From NCBI GenBank assembly GCA_027475525.1, contig JAMWFC010000020.1:372001-436000 (forward strand): a stretch of 64,000 bases of DNA. Direction: 5' to 3'. This document shows, piece by piece, positions 20,700 through 31,230 of the stretch. Each line of letters starts with the position of its first letter. The stretch's first letter is position 1. Both the position numbers and the translations under genes were made by a program. A model generated the notes under the pieces. The model worked only from the letters and a program-made list of their open reading frames with translations, was not told where the DNA came from and ran no database searches. The DNA is from Macrolepiota albuminosa (Eukaryota > Basidiomycota > Agaricomycetes > Agaricales > Agaricaceae).

Positions 20700-23349
20700 T
20701 TTCACAGCAGATCTCTTGCAGTTTAGGGGGAAATAAAATCAGAAAGCACCTGCCTAAATTTATCAATTGCCATCGAGGCCAATTCTTGCCACATGGCCAC
20801 CTTTTTGTGGACATATGACTGGAGACCTCTTTTCTTCACTGACATACCACGCTTTGACCAAATATCTGCCTGGTTGAAGAAATACCGAACTGTCCACTCC
20901 ATTTCACTCGTGACAAGCTGACATTCCTCTGTCTATCTGTTGCGTTGTGCTCTAGCATGTAGATAATAAACACGATTAACTGAAAAGATATGTTCACGAA
21001 TAGATGTAATAACAGAAATGTTGACAAGAGGACTCACATTCAGAAATAGTTGCAGATTCATTTTCTGTATCAGATTTAGAGTGCCATATCCAAGATACCT
21101 TGATTCTTGATGAACCAGAAATGTTGGGATCTTGTATAGCTGTGCTTGTGTTCAAATCTGCTTTCTGTAGAACTGGATACTTTCTCTGAATGCTGGGTCC
21201 GATTCCAGTCACAGCAGAGCACTGCGGCCTTGTGCATAGGCACAAGCCTTCATCACAATTGAGGCCTGGATTCTTTGAAGAGATGCATGAGCTCGAGTTT
21301 TCACATTCTTGCTTGGGGCAACCCAGATAACATGAGAATATAGGAATGATTTCTCTGCAATGAATTCCTGAAGGGCTTGTAGGAGCCTTTCAATTTGAAT
21401 TAAGCGCAGATTGTGCTCTATCATTGTTAATGGTGAGACATTACCCATGATCATAGATGGGAAGGAGATTTTAAAATCTTCTGAAACAACTACATTCATT
21501 GGTCCAAGGTTATCTGCTGGCGGTACCAGTGGATCTGCTGGTTGTCCATCTTCCACCATTTCATTGTCATCAAAGGCTCCGGGAACTTCATCCAGTTCCA
21601 GGGGGGCAGTCTGCCTTCCATTAGCAATAAACCTGCTTCTGTTCTGAGAAGCAGCAAGGACATTAAGTCAAACTCTTAATAGTTCTCTTTCTGCCTCAAC
21701 CTTTTGCTGATCATTATTGCTTGCATGCCAATTCAAATGCTGAACCTGGTCCTAAATTGCAATTCTGAGCTTTCAATTAGTGAGATAGGTTGGGCCATCA
21801 GTAATACACCTTACTGCTGCTCCTCAATGTCAAGGGCAAGTTGAATCCAGAAGGAATGAATATCCGTTGCTGCAACATCCATTGAGTGGTTTCCACTATC
21901 TGCTGTCATTCAGTCTTCACTTGCATTATTGAAGGTCATTGTACAAGCTTTGAGAATATCCATTGCTTTACAGTTTTCCTCCTCTCTGAGCCTTTCTGCC
22001 TTAGCTATTCTAGCTTCCTAGCTTGTTAGTAAATTTGTTGATATTCCAACAGATTGCTTGGTGAAATATTGAACGGCTGCATCTCTCATCTTAACAGCAG
22101 TCCTGTACTTTTGACATAAGAATGGAACTATGTCAAGCAGCTTCTCCCAGTTTGAGTCACACATGTGATCATCAAGGATTTCTGCCTGATGTGCTAAGGT
22201 AGCTGTACGGGCCATCTGTGAGACTTCATTTAGTGTAGATCAGAGACTTTCAATTATTTCCCCAGCCAAATGACTAGCCCCAGGAATGAAAGACAAAGCA
22301 AAGCAGGAAAAACAATCCTCTTTATGTCCATGGACATGAAGAAGTCCTATTGCAAAGTCCACAAGTAGATTATCCAGTAGAACTTCTCTGGCCTCAGCAA
22401 GCCATTCAGAAAATTTAACACACCACTGGCATGCTATGTCATATACCAGTGGAGATGCTAAATCCCATCCATGTTGGTTGTCTTAACTGCCTGTGTGATG
22501 GAAAAGTCTGTGTAAACCTGGCCTTCGCCACGAATCAAGTTTGTTACACTATTAGGAGCAAAGCAACCATGCTGTGTACATGCTGTTGCAACAATAGCAG
22601 TAATGTCGCATGACTTGTTCATTATCAGGGCCTTTTCAATAGCTTTGAATGTGTTTTCACAAGCAGCTCTCTAGACAGATGGAGGTCCAGCGGATGGCCG
22701 ACAGACAGGATTGAATTAATGAGCAGATGGCAGACAGGTAGAGTTAAAGAATGTTACTCACCGTTGGCTATTCCTTTGCGTGCTTGAGATAGTAGGTGAG
22801 CTCATCTCTCCTGGCCATTATACCACCACCTTCTGAATGCCATATATCATGAGCAGGATTAGAATGTTGGATGTGATCCATCTTGAAGTTGCTGTCCATC
22901 ATTAAAGAACAATTGAACTTCCACTGGACAGGATCTTCTTCCCGGTTAGATGGAAGATTGACTCCTGGTTGAGAACAAGTTGGACAGAATATTGCAAGTT
23001 CACCATGATCCAGCACCATGGGGTGCCTTGATTCATCATGGCTGAAGCCTGCCCACTTCAACTTTTTCAGCCACTGCCATGAATGAGAAATTTGTCGTAG
23101 CTTGCAGTAAAGATTATCCACCTCACCAGAAGATGCAATTGTAGAAGTTATTCTTGCAATTTTCTGCCAGTACTGGTAGGCAGATGCTTTGCACTCTAGA
23201 TTTGTCAGACAGAAGTTGTCCAGCACAGCCGTTGTAAAATATGCTTGTGTCTGATCAAATGTACTGGAGACCAGCTGCAAGCAGATGGTATAAAGACAAG
23301 TGGAACCAATATTTACAGTGGAAGAAAGATCTATCTTTGAACCATACAA
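20700..23349 (-). pseudogene. KDZ (Kyakuja-Dileera-Zisupton) transposase
   Basis: Read leftward from 23349. A helical block contains HSWQWLKKLKWAGF, followed by the KDZ signature CPTCSQPGVNLP (about 22980) and MDSNF (first catalytic Asp). At ~22450 comes VYDIACQW (second Asp). At ~22250 comes FIPGASHLAGEIIESL (catalytic Glu), then HQAEILDDHMCDSNWEKL (22170). Further on are PSMIMGNVSPLTMIEHNLRL and EFIAEKSFLYSHV (21400), PNISGSSRIKVSWIW (21100) and EMEWTVRYFF (20900). The order matches known KDZ transposases, DDE-type enzymes acting on the element ends. After GEIIESL a TGA replaces the conserved Trp codon, and other frame changes may be introns or damage. The Cys-rich N-terminus is absent: at 23349 it meets a divergent plus-strand gene. 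It is therefore probably inactive. Confidence 0.88.
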
Positions 23350-25447
23350 AGAACTCTACCGCTCCTCAACTACTCCTCAAGCTCGGACTGCTATCTTGAA
23401 GGATAAAATCCTAACGGATATTTTCAACTACTGGGCCACTAAGGGGACAGAGCCAAAGACAGGGGAAGAGTGGGCAGAGAGAATCAAAGTAGGTACAGCA
23501 ACTCATTGCAAAGAACTAGACATCATTTGCTTGAATAGAAGGTTGTCCAGTATATCAAGAATTGCTGGCACCCTTATTACCAGCATAAAGATCCAAAGGT
23601 GCTCCTGAAAACTTCACTGCGAGATGTTGTCCGGCAGACAATGGCAAAGGAGATAAACAGCATAAAGATCCAAAGGTGCTCCTGAAAACTTCACTGCGAG
23701 ATGTTGTCCGGCAGACAATGGCAAAGGAGATAAATAAGGAGATCCAGAACTTGTTGAGGAGTAAGGATCACAATGCCTCGGGATTGGATGCATTTGCACA
23801 ATATAATGTGGCTGTCAAAAATGTTATGCATCAACTCACACCACAGAAGGAAAGTTATTTATGGAAGATGGCAGCAGAATGGAGCAAAAAAGGAAATCCA
23901 CCAAAAATTCAGCGCAAGTTGGTACTCCTTCCATCCTCCATCCATTCTCTATTTGTTGTACATCTGTCCGCTTGATTCCACTTTCTAATTGTTGTCTCTT
24001 CAGGAAGGCCCAAAAGCACGGTTTGAAGTGTATGGATGATGCAGATGTGCTTCGATTTAGAGAGATGGGCATGTTGAGTTGGACTGTTGTTGGTTGGTAT
24101 GCAGATAAAGGCATGACTATTAGAATGTATATGGTGCCATCATTCTTTAAACAATTTTGACACCAATTATAGTCATGACAATATGTTATACTTGACTCAT
24201 ACTAACTGACCTATCTTTCAAGACTCCTTTCCTGACCTTGTTAGTGACCTCAACAAGAAGATGATGGATTACATGTCTGCTCTTCTTGGTAGAGACATGC
24301 CGTCCAACATGCAATCACCCCATGATTTGACTCCTCCTATCCTTACACGCCATGACCTCATCCTTGATCTGGATAGGGATGGATTCCCAATATTACCAGC
24401 AGATCCAGGACCAAATATATTTCAAACTCGGGCAGAATTGGAAATGCTTGTCCAGGACTATCTAAATACTCATTACAGTGAATCCTAGTTTTCTCCACCT
24501 TTGCTCATCATCTGATCATTCCATCAAAAATTGCATCTGGTTACTGGTATAAATCTGCTCCTTACAAGGCAGTGAGGACCAATGATCAGCAATTCATATA
24601 TCCAAGGTATCTTCCAGAGGGTCTGATATTCCAAGATTCCCATAATTTTGGTCAGCCTGAGCTATTGTGTCTGCTAACCTTCTGGAGAGACCATCAAGGA
24701 CAGTATGGATCTGGTGATACCTTCTGCTGGATGGTTTATCTCAACCATCATAAGCAGCCAGTAGCTGCTGAGTACAGCACCTGAGCTGATTATGAAAAAA
24801 ATACAGCAGCAGCAGCAGCATGTAAGGCTACATGCAAAAATGGAGAGAAAAATCAGAAACAGAGGCCAATACCATCAGCGATAGTTGATGGCAATAGTAG
24901 GACTATTGCTAATAATGGAGCTGCTGATGGCAGATCTGCTTTAGTCATCAGATCTGCAGCCAACTTGGAGTGGCAACTGGGGCCTACACTTCCCCTGTCA
25001 CCTAGTGTACCACACACACCACTGCCTGACTTACAGGAGGAATCCCCTGTCTTGTGCTCATCACATACTCCACAGCCTCAGCGCTACAACAGATCCATGG
25101 TTTACAACAAATCCCAACCAAATGTATCAGCTTTCACTTATGACAAGTCCGCTCACAACAAATCTATTCATGATGAATGTGGTGATGATACAGCAGTAGT
25201 AGATGCCACTACCGTCCACCTCTTACAACAAAGAGGATGGAGCCATCCAGACCCTCCAATTAATGGCCCTAGTGATAGTGTCCCTAGATATAGAGTGTCA
25301 AGAAGGATGTTTGACATTCTTCAAAATGAGGACAATGACCAATTTGAAGATAAAAGAAGGCCAGCATTACAAAACCAAAAGAAGCACAAGGCATTGCCTA
25401 ACCAATTGTTAACAAATTCCAAGCAACCCTGCAAGTCTCAAGCATAA
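23300..25447 (+). CDS. KDZ-element partner gene (conserved basidiomycete protein, unknown function)
   Basis: Multi-exon, starting near 23300-23345 with FTVEERSIFEPYKELYRSST. A GT-AG intron at about 23490-23540 joins ERIK to KVVQYIKNCWHPYYQHKDPK. A 77-bp duplication (23581/23658) then interrupts QTMAKEINKEIQN. After GLDAFAQYNV…PKIQRK, a second intron (about 23913-24002) leads to KHGLKCMDDADVLRF and VVGWYADKG. A third intron ends near 24222 and has a TACTAAC branch site at about 24205. The next exon carries LNKKMMDYMSALLGRDMP and LDLDRDGFPILPADPG. Then come FIYPRYLPEGLIFQD and FGQPELLCLLTFWRDH (24590-24700), and a Ser/Pro-rich tail ending at 25447. This resembles a widespread Agaricomycete hypothetical protein with the xxxW…KxExxKRxxExxGL layout. 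It is divergently transcribed from the transposase. Function unknown. Confidence 0.65.
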
Positions 25448-25738
25448 ATGTTATAGGAGGATGCAGCTCAATACATTGATATGTCTACACCAGCAAAAAG
25501 AAGTAGCAGCTGCACTAAGATCATTTGACCAGTCCACCATCATTGATATGGGGAAGGGGGAAATGTTACATTACATTTTTGTAAACTATAGTGTTACAAA
25601 AATGTAGCAATGTCAATGTCTATCATAATAAAAAAAAATACTGTGGAGTAATCAACTATCCATCTTTACTTGTCTTCTGTTGCCTTCCGTCTCTTAGTAA
25701 GCCAACTGGATGATTGGGTCTGTTGCATTGGCAGCTGA

Positions 25739-26443
25739 CTACTTCAGAAATTGCTGCGAGCCCATCCCTTTGGGCCAGGGAGAGGGTCCTTGGCAGGGAC
25801 TGGCAGAGGGACGGAAGATGATAGAGAGGGTGACAGAGATGTCTGTGCGGGAGACATCCCTGAGGATGTTTGTTGAAGCGGCATGATGGGATTGGTCAGT
25901 GGCAAGGGCAGAGGTGTCACCAGTAGAAACAGATATGTCAGTAGTGGGATCAGGAGTGGTTTCTTCTTCTTCAACGATGGGTCCAAGTCTACTGTGCTCT
26001 ATTGGATGCACTGCCACATCATCCTGAGCTGATGGACTGGAGGGATGAGTGGAGATGTGAAGTTGACTCTGCAAAGTGTCAACCATACTCTGAATACGGC
26101 GGATCTGCTCTTCTGTCTGATAGATCTGTCTGTCATGGGATGCAAGCATCTCACTCACAAGAGAAACATTGATTTGCAGGGTTTCTATGCGGCCACTGAG
26201 CATGTCGACTTGAGTCTGGTAGTGACAGAAGAAGTCCTCAATATGCGGTAACCAGCTCTCCTCAGCTGTGACAAACCCATCCTGCACCTGCTCCCCAACA
26301 TTCCGCAATGCTTCCTGGAACCCATTCTCCATCCTGTCTAAACAGCTCTCCACCCCTGCCATTAAACCAGCCACAATGTCCTCACTGTGACTAGACTCCA
26401 TTGCCTGCTCCTTGCCCTTTCCCTTGGCTGGAAGAGGATCCAC
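25739..26443 (-). CDS. Coiled-coil protein, probable 3' exon of KDZ cargo gene
   Basis: A 234-codon open frame. Residues 1-30 are basic/acidic and linker-like (KGKGKEQAMESS). Residues about 30-140 form strong amphipathic helices (LDRMENGFQEALRNVGEQVQ, QIYQTEEQIRRIQSMVDTLQ) predicted to coil. The C-terminal third is Ser/Thr/Pro/Asp-rich. The next block on the same strand (26958-26578) has a Cys cluster; a GTATGA donor-like site and an …CCCAG acceptor-like site lie between them, so both are probably exons of one protein with an N-terminal Cys cluster and C-terminal coiled coil. This layout is common among uncharacterised Agaricomycete proteins. It may bind DNA or the transposase; unproven. Confidence 0.55.
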   Translation of the reverse strand: MDPLPAKGKGKEQAMESSHSEDIVAGLMAGVESCLDRMENGFQEALRNVGEQVQDGFVTAEESWLPHIEDFFCHYQTQVDMLSGRIETLQINVSLVSEMLASHDRQIYQTEEQIRRIQSMVDTLQSQLHISTHPSSPSAQDDVAVHPIEHSRLGPIVEEEETTPDPTTDISVSTGDTSALATDQSHHAASTNILRDVSRTDISVTLSIIFRPSASPCQGPSPWPKGMGSQQFLK

Positions 26444-26577
26444 TGGGCAGTTGAAAATCGATGGTTGGGATGGACAAATAGACAGTTTTGATGGTCCTAC
26501 AATTGGATTGGCTGGTTCATCTGCTAATTATTGGTTAGCTATTTGAGCAGGAAAAGAGTTTCATACCGTCATTACTC

Positions 26578-27506
26578 TCAATAATTGTCACTAACTTCTT
26601 TCTCAGTAGTTTTTTTCCCCTTTCCCTTGTTGCCAGGCTTGATGGTTTTCTTGACAATCATCAGGCTGCATGTTTGTTTGCAAATGAGCTGGCAGGGATT
26701 GCATGCAGTGCCGCCCTTTGTCCTGACACACTGTAGCCACTTACTTGCACAATATTGGCAAGGAGGATTGATGTGCTGACCCTCGTGACAAGGTGCTGTC
26801 CTCAGATACCTGCCCAACAGCATCTTTCCAGTAATTTTCCCCTTCGGTATCCTGCCTTCTTGTTCTTCCTCTTCCTTTTCATCCTTGTCCTCATTCTTGT
26901 CCGCCTGCTCCTTCTGTTGACAGTAGGTACCAGGAGGATGTTGACCAATATAGGTCACCTATTTTGGCTTTTTGGGATTTGGCAACAGACCAGACAAATC
27001 TTTTGCCACTGGAGGACTCGGTCATTTTCTCTTTTTTAGAATTGGTGATGGACCAGATGAATCTCCTGCTGCCGGCCTATGACCTATCTGGTCTTCTTGT
27101 GCCAGTGCCATTGACAGACTGGCCTCGGTCAACGGATCAGGTTGTTCTTTGCCCCCACTTAGTTCTTCCCCTCTTCTGCTCCTCTGGGACTATTTCTTCG
27201 CAGCGTCCTTCAACTGCCTGGTCATATCCTCATCAGAAAGCTTGCTCTGGAGTAGTGGGATAACTTCATTGATGAAACTTCTTCTGGCATCAAGGAGGAG
27301 TTTCTTGTCATCCTTGACCTGCCTAACTATCAACCACATGTTAGTCTACAGGACGACTATTAGTGCATGTCTATTCAGCAGGAGTGCTTGCATCTTATCA
27401 GGTCCTGATGCTGTCCTTTGAGTTAACGCAGGTCTTCTCTGAGAGCAAGGTATAATACTCGAACATCTGCATTAACGACCCGTTGGTGGAGTTCTTGATT
27501 AGACAT
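26578..27506 (-). CDS. Cys-cluster (zinc-binding-like) protein, 5' exons of KDZ cargo gene
   Basis: Begins MSNQELHQRVVNADVRVLYL at 27506, near the inner edge of the right arm. It continues with VRQVKDDKKLLLDARRSFIN and a low-complexity linker with SGPSPILKKRK. Next is a Lys/Glu-rich stretch (KNEDKDEKEEEEQE) and a Cys cluster at about 26760-26640: CQYCASKWLQCV, then ACNPCQLICKQTC. The spacing C-x2-C-x6-C … C-x2-C-x3-C-x3-C resembles a fungal binuclear or related zinc cluster. A basic tail (GNKGKGKK) follows, then a probable intron into 26443-25739. Stops and frame changes between 27420 and 26960 may be introns. The protein is likely a DNA-binding accessory factor by analogy, not by proof. Confidence 0.5.
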
Positions 27507-27689
27507 GGTGGATGGAGGATTAAAGAAACAGACAAGAACTTTATATGAAGCGAGTTCTGAAAATAGATATCATGTGATCCTATTTAAATTACAAAAGAAG
27601 TTTGATTTATTGCTTGACAAACCTTATTTTGTTTGTCTTACAGTTTAGTAAACAACAATTAGCTAAGCAGGTCAAAAATTCTAAACAGT

Positions 27690-28330
27690 TTGAAATAAAT
27701 GCACTAGTGGAAATCGAACCTGCCTACTGCAAGACACAATGAACACCAATGGATAATATTCCACTAGACCACCGATGCTTACTGCATACTGCTATGGTGT
27801 AAATAAACATCAGTCTAATATTCTGTATGTGGTCAAAAATTCTTGACAGTTTGATGTCAATGTACTAGTGGGAGTCGAACCCACCTACTGCAAGATACAA
27901 GGAATATCAATTGGAAATATTCCACTATACCACAGATGCTTACTGTATAATGCTATAGTATAAATCAATATCAATCTAATATTCCGCTACACCCAATGGT
28001 TTTTCTCTTTCCTGTATACTTCTATGATGTAAATAAATATCAGTCTAATATTGTCAATTCAATACAGATGCACCAGTTGCAGTAAATTCTTTGATTCATC
28101 CATATACAGGATACCACTCCAGCAAATTCCTTCCACCCTCTGTCAATTTACTACAAGTAAAAATTGATAACACTATCTGTTCAAATTTTATATGGGTCCA
28201 TTTGTGCACTACATGAACACTGTCCTGAGTTGTGGTAAGTGCCTGTGATACAATGGAACATTCATAAATTGATATTTCATATTGTGCACAAGAGGCAGGT
28301 TTGACTCACTCTAGTGCACATTATATAATA
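27690..28330. repeat. Array of tRNA-Gly-like units, right subterminal region of KDZ element
   Basis: Minus-strand units lie at 27703-27783 and 27866-27942; one plus-strand unit at about 28228-28320. The first reads GCATCGGTGGTCTAGTGG at its 5' end, almost identical to a real tRNA-Gly start and A box, and closes with GGCAGGTTCGATTTCC. The second has a perfect B box GGTTCGACTCC. The middle (anticodon) part is AT-rich and does not form a proper arm, so they are tRNA-derived repeats and not tRNAs. Confidence 0.7.
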
Positions 28331-28591
28331 GCAGCAGGCCGCTGACATCCGCTAGCATCATGGATTTGATTCGTTCAAAACTCCAGAGATTTCTGCAATG
28401 GCATAAGATGGATGAATTTGTGCATGTGTTCATTCTAGTGCACGTGACAAGTTGATAATACACTGTGGCTGGCTGCCTTTGTGCTGGTCTTTAGATAGCC
28501 AGCCCTGGTGTATCGTCACTTGTCATGTGCACTGGAATGATCACATGTGCAAACTTCTCCATCCTATTTCGCTTCAGTAATTTCTAGAGTT

Positions 28592-30166
28592 TTGGTCGGA
28601 TCAACTACCACAGGCGCTTACTACAGGTCAGTATGATGTACATGTAAAGCAAAAATGCACCCGTATAAAAACACATCATTAGACCCCATTAAGGTGGAGT
28701 AGGGAGAATAGAACCCGCCACTGTATACAATATTGAATATCAATAAATGAATATTCCACTGAACCACTGGGACTGGTTGCACCACTGACATCAGCTGGCT
28801 CACATGCCGATGTCAGCTACCATCCACTAGCATGCCAGCAGACAGTGGACACTCATGCACCCTCTTCTGCCCTTTCCTCTCTTTCTCCCCAGTGCCATCC
28901 TCTCCACTCTCCACACTACTTCACATATCATCCCCGTCCACCACATGCACCCTGCTTCCCTCCTCTCTCCTGACCTGACATCCAACGTCTGCTACGTCCA
29001 CTGGCATACCAGCGGACACCCACACTCCTCCTCTTCCCTCTTTCCCCTCTTTCTCCCTACCTCCATACCTCTTCCACCACCCCCCACGCACTCCAAGATG
29101 CCACCCCATGCGGCAGACGCCCACACACCCCATTTCCTTCTCTCCTGCCCTGATGCTGGACAATGCTGGACAATGTGGGGGGTTGCTGACGGATACTAGC
29201 AGATATTTGGCAGATGCCAACAGATGTACGATGGATGTTGACAAATGCCAATGGATGCCAGCGGGTCACAATGGCTGCCGACAAACTCTGACAGATGCCA
29301 GCTGATGGCTGATGATGCCAACACCCCTTTCAAGCCACAAAAACTCTTTTGGGAGGTATGCTACTCCCCTTCCACCTCAAAATATCTATACGGGGACTTG
29401 CAGAAATGTAGGTGGGCGTCCGTTCATTGTGTTATCCAACCTTTGAATCTATCCATTAGTAACGGACCTGTGGTGCAACAGTTAAATATGTGTTCTGTTG
29501 CTGGAGGCTTCTCCAAGGCCAGGGGTTCGATTCCCCCTCACAGACATACAAGGGATCAGAGTTGCTTTTTTTTTTGTCCAACCAGCCTCCATGGGCCTGC
29601 GTAGGCCTCTGCAGATGTCTGCTGGTGCCCTGCGCAGACCTTGGAGAGCCTGCGTAGATTTGAGTGGGTTGACAGAGGTCTGCATGAATGTCTGCTGGTG
29701 GCTTGCATAGGCCTGTGTAGGTCTGCAGGGCCCTTTTGTGGATGTATGCTGGCATCAGGGGTGGGAAAAGGAGGGAAGGGGAGGTGCGCAGCATTATTGC
29801 AGGGAGGAAGGGAGAAGGAAGAGAAGTGGGGAACCTCGAGGAGGGTTTATTCATGCCATGACATCTGCCAATAGAGGAGGTTTTCACTCATGGGCTGATG
29901 CCTGCTGGCAGCTGCTGATGCACATTGATGTCTACTAGTGTCTGCTGGCATCTGCTAGGCCTGCATGTGCATGTGTGTGCCTGCCTTTTATCGATCCACT
30001 GGACTGTGTCATATAGCACATTGTGATATGTCTGCAGCTCTGTATTCTATGGCACTGTAGGCACTGCTCCGCTCCAGTATAGCGGACTCTGCTGGACACA
30101 TATGGTACGGCACAAAGCAAGCTCCTGTACAATGTATGATATTATCCGTTGTGATGCCCTACTCTG
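28592..30166 (-). repeat. Right terminal inverted repeat of KDZ element
   Basis: Inverted counterpart of 15864-17652. The inner limit is near 28592, where GATCAACTACCACAGGCGCTT matches the complement of the left arm at about 17640. It contains single-copy versions of sequences that are duplicated (77 bp) or expanded (31-bp array) on the left, plus the tRNA-like unit at 29462-29548. It ends CCTACTCTG before the TGCAGCTT target duplication. Confidence 0.88.
29462..29548 (+). repeat. tRNA-like unit in right TIR (perfect B box)
   Basis: Starts GGACCTGTGGTGCAACAG and ends with the T-arm-like GGGGTTCGATTCCCCC, which contains the exact B-box consensus GGTTCGATTCC. An oligo-T run (29567-29576) follows and could terminate Pol III. 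The acceptor stem does not pair fully. It is conserved in inverted position at the left TIR. A transcript starting here would run out of the element's gene body toward the TIR end. Confidence 0.6.
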
Positions 30167-30677
30167 TGCAGCTTACCAGAGGCTTCCAGGTGGTATCACC
30201 TAAGCTCCATCTCACTTCAAATTCAAGGTGTCCATCTACTGTCCACCAATAACCTATAAGGTCATTCACAAATTATTCCTGGTCATCACCAGTTCCAAAG
30301 TCATAAGGTTTTGGCATTGCATGATTAGGGAACAGTGCATCACTACTAGCCAGATATAGTTGCAATAACAACACATGGAACTCAGGCAATATCTGCATGG
30401 CCTGAAACACAAGGAGCAGTTCCAACATGTAATTAGATGTGCTAAGTTCAGCTTTGAGGATCTTATATGGTCCAATCTACTTGAGATACAGCTTGCTCAC
30501 TCTGCCTTTCAGCAGGTTCAAGTTCTTTGTCAAAAGATAGACTAAGCTCCCTTTCTCAATGTCTAGTTCATTGTGCCTATGATGATTCACATGTTTCATT
30601 TGCTACATGTGCAATTCTATAATTGCATCATGTGCATTTGCTAAATTTCTCAGTGTGTTACATGCAAATTATTTGAC
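30167..30677 (-). pseudogene. Chromovirus copy A: integrase C-terminus/chromodomain
   Basis: Minus-strand sequence matching copy B at about 50690-51190: the nucleotide stretches for the SKLCPKWIGPYKVL / TSNYVLELPQ region and the chromodomain can be followed with substitutions and stops. It is bounded on the left by the KDZ target duplication and on the right by solo LTR 30678-31230. Confidence 0.7.
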
Positions 30678-31230
30678 TGTAAGGGAAACACTTGACGTCT
30701 GCAGAACTCCTTCCACAGAGCCAATGGTGCAAGTAACAAGCAAGAGTCAAGCGAGCATGAGGGCGGGCAAGAGTCAGGCAAAGGACAAGCAAGGCTAACA
30801 GAGGGTCAGACGTCGCTAGAGAAGCTTACGGTCGGTTCAGTGGATAGGCCAGAAGAACACTGCTATTGTTCAGCCTGGGGATATTCTATCCACAGGCTGC
30901 CTATATATACTACATAGTGGATAGGCCAGAAGAACACTGCTATTGTTCAGCCTGGGGATATTCTATCCACAGGCTGCCTATATATACTACATCAGTGGCT
31001 GTGTTATTACTAATACTGTTTACTAATTGGGCCCCGATATGTAATGGAGTATGACTAACAATAATTGATGCTGAGTAAGGTTCATGCATATGACTCATCA
31101 AGGCTGACTACTAAGAGACAGAAGGGGAAAGGGTGGGCCGAGCGGCCGGTCAGATCTGCTAGGAGTAGGCGTATTGTTGGACTAAGCTCGGAATAGAGTT
31201 GGACACGGTCCGGAAACTGGTCCCCTGACA
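30678..31230. repeat. Solo LTR with exact 5-bp TSD (TTGAC)
   Basis: Starts TGTAAGGGAAACACTTGACG and ends GGTCCCCTGACA. Flanks are TTGAC at 30673-30677 and 31231-31235. It contains an exact 77-bp tandem duplication (30841/30918) with the TATATATAC box inside. Corrected length is 476 bp. Only the terminal ~12 bp resemble the 498-bp LTR family, so it is a related but distinct family. It is inserted in the integrase gene of copy A. Confidence 0.85.

Larger units (their letters stand above)
15864..30166. mobile_element. KDZ DNA transposon, 14.3 kb, with long TIRs and 8-bp TSD
   Basis: The left end starts CACATACAGACATCACAA. The right end, read on the minus strand, starts CAGAGTAGGGCATCACAA. Exact TGCAGCTT copies flank it (15856-15863 and 30167-30174), the 8-bp duplication expected for KDZ elements. 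Terminal inverted repeats extend about 1.7 kb (15864-17652) and 1.57 kb (28592-30166). Between them lie tRNA-like arrays, a minus-strand repeat-protein gene, the minus-strand KDZ transposase, a head-to-head plus-strand partner gene, and a minus-strand coiled-coil/Cys-cluster gene. It sits in the chromodomain region of chromovirus copy A. The transposase has at least one Trp-to-stop change, so the element may now be non-autonomous. Three 77-bp duplications inside (17371, 20137, 23581) are probably artefactual. Confidence 0.9.

Noticed and set aside
27703..27783. Functional tRNA-Gly gene on the minus strand
   Set aside because: The A box is excellent, but the anticodon arm is missing and the acceptor stem pairs poorly. 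It is a tRNA-derived repeat.
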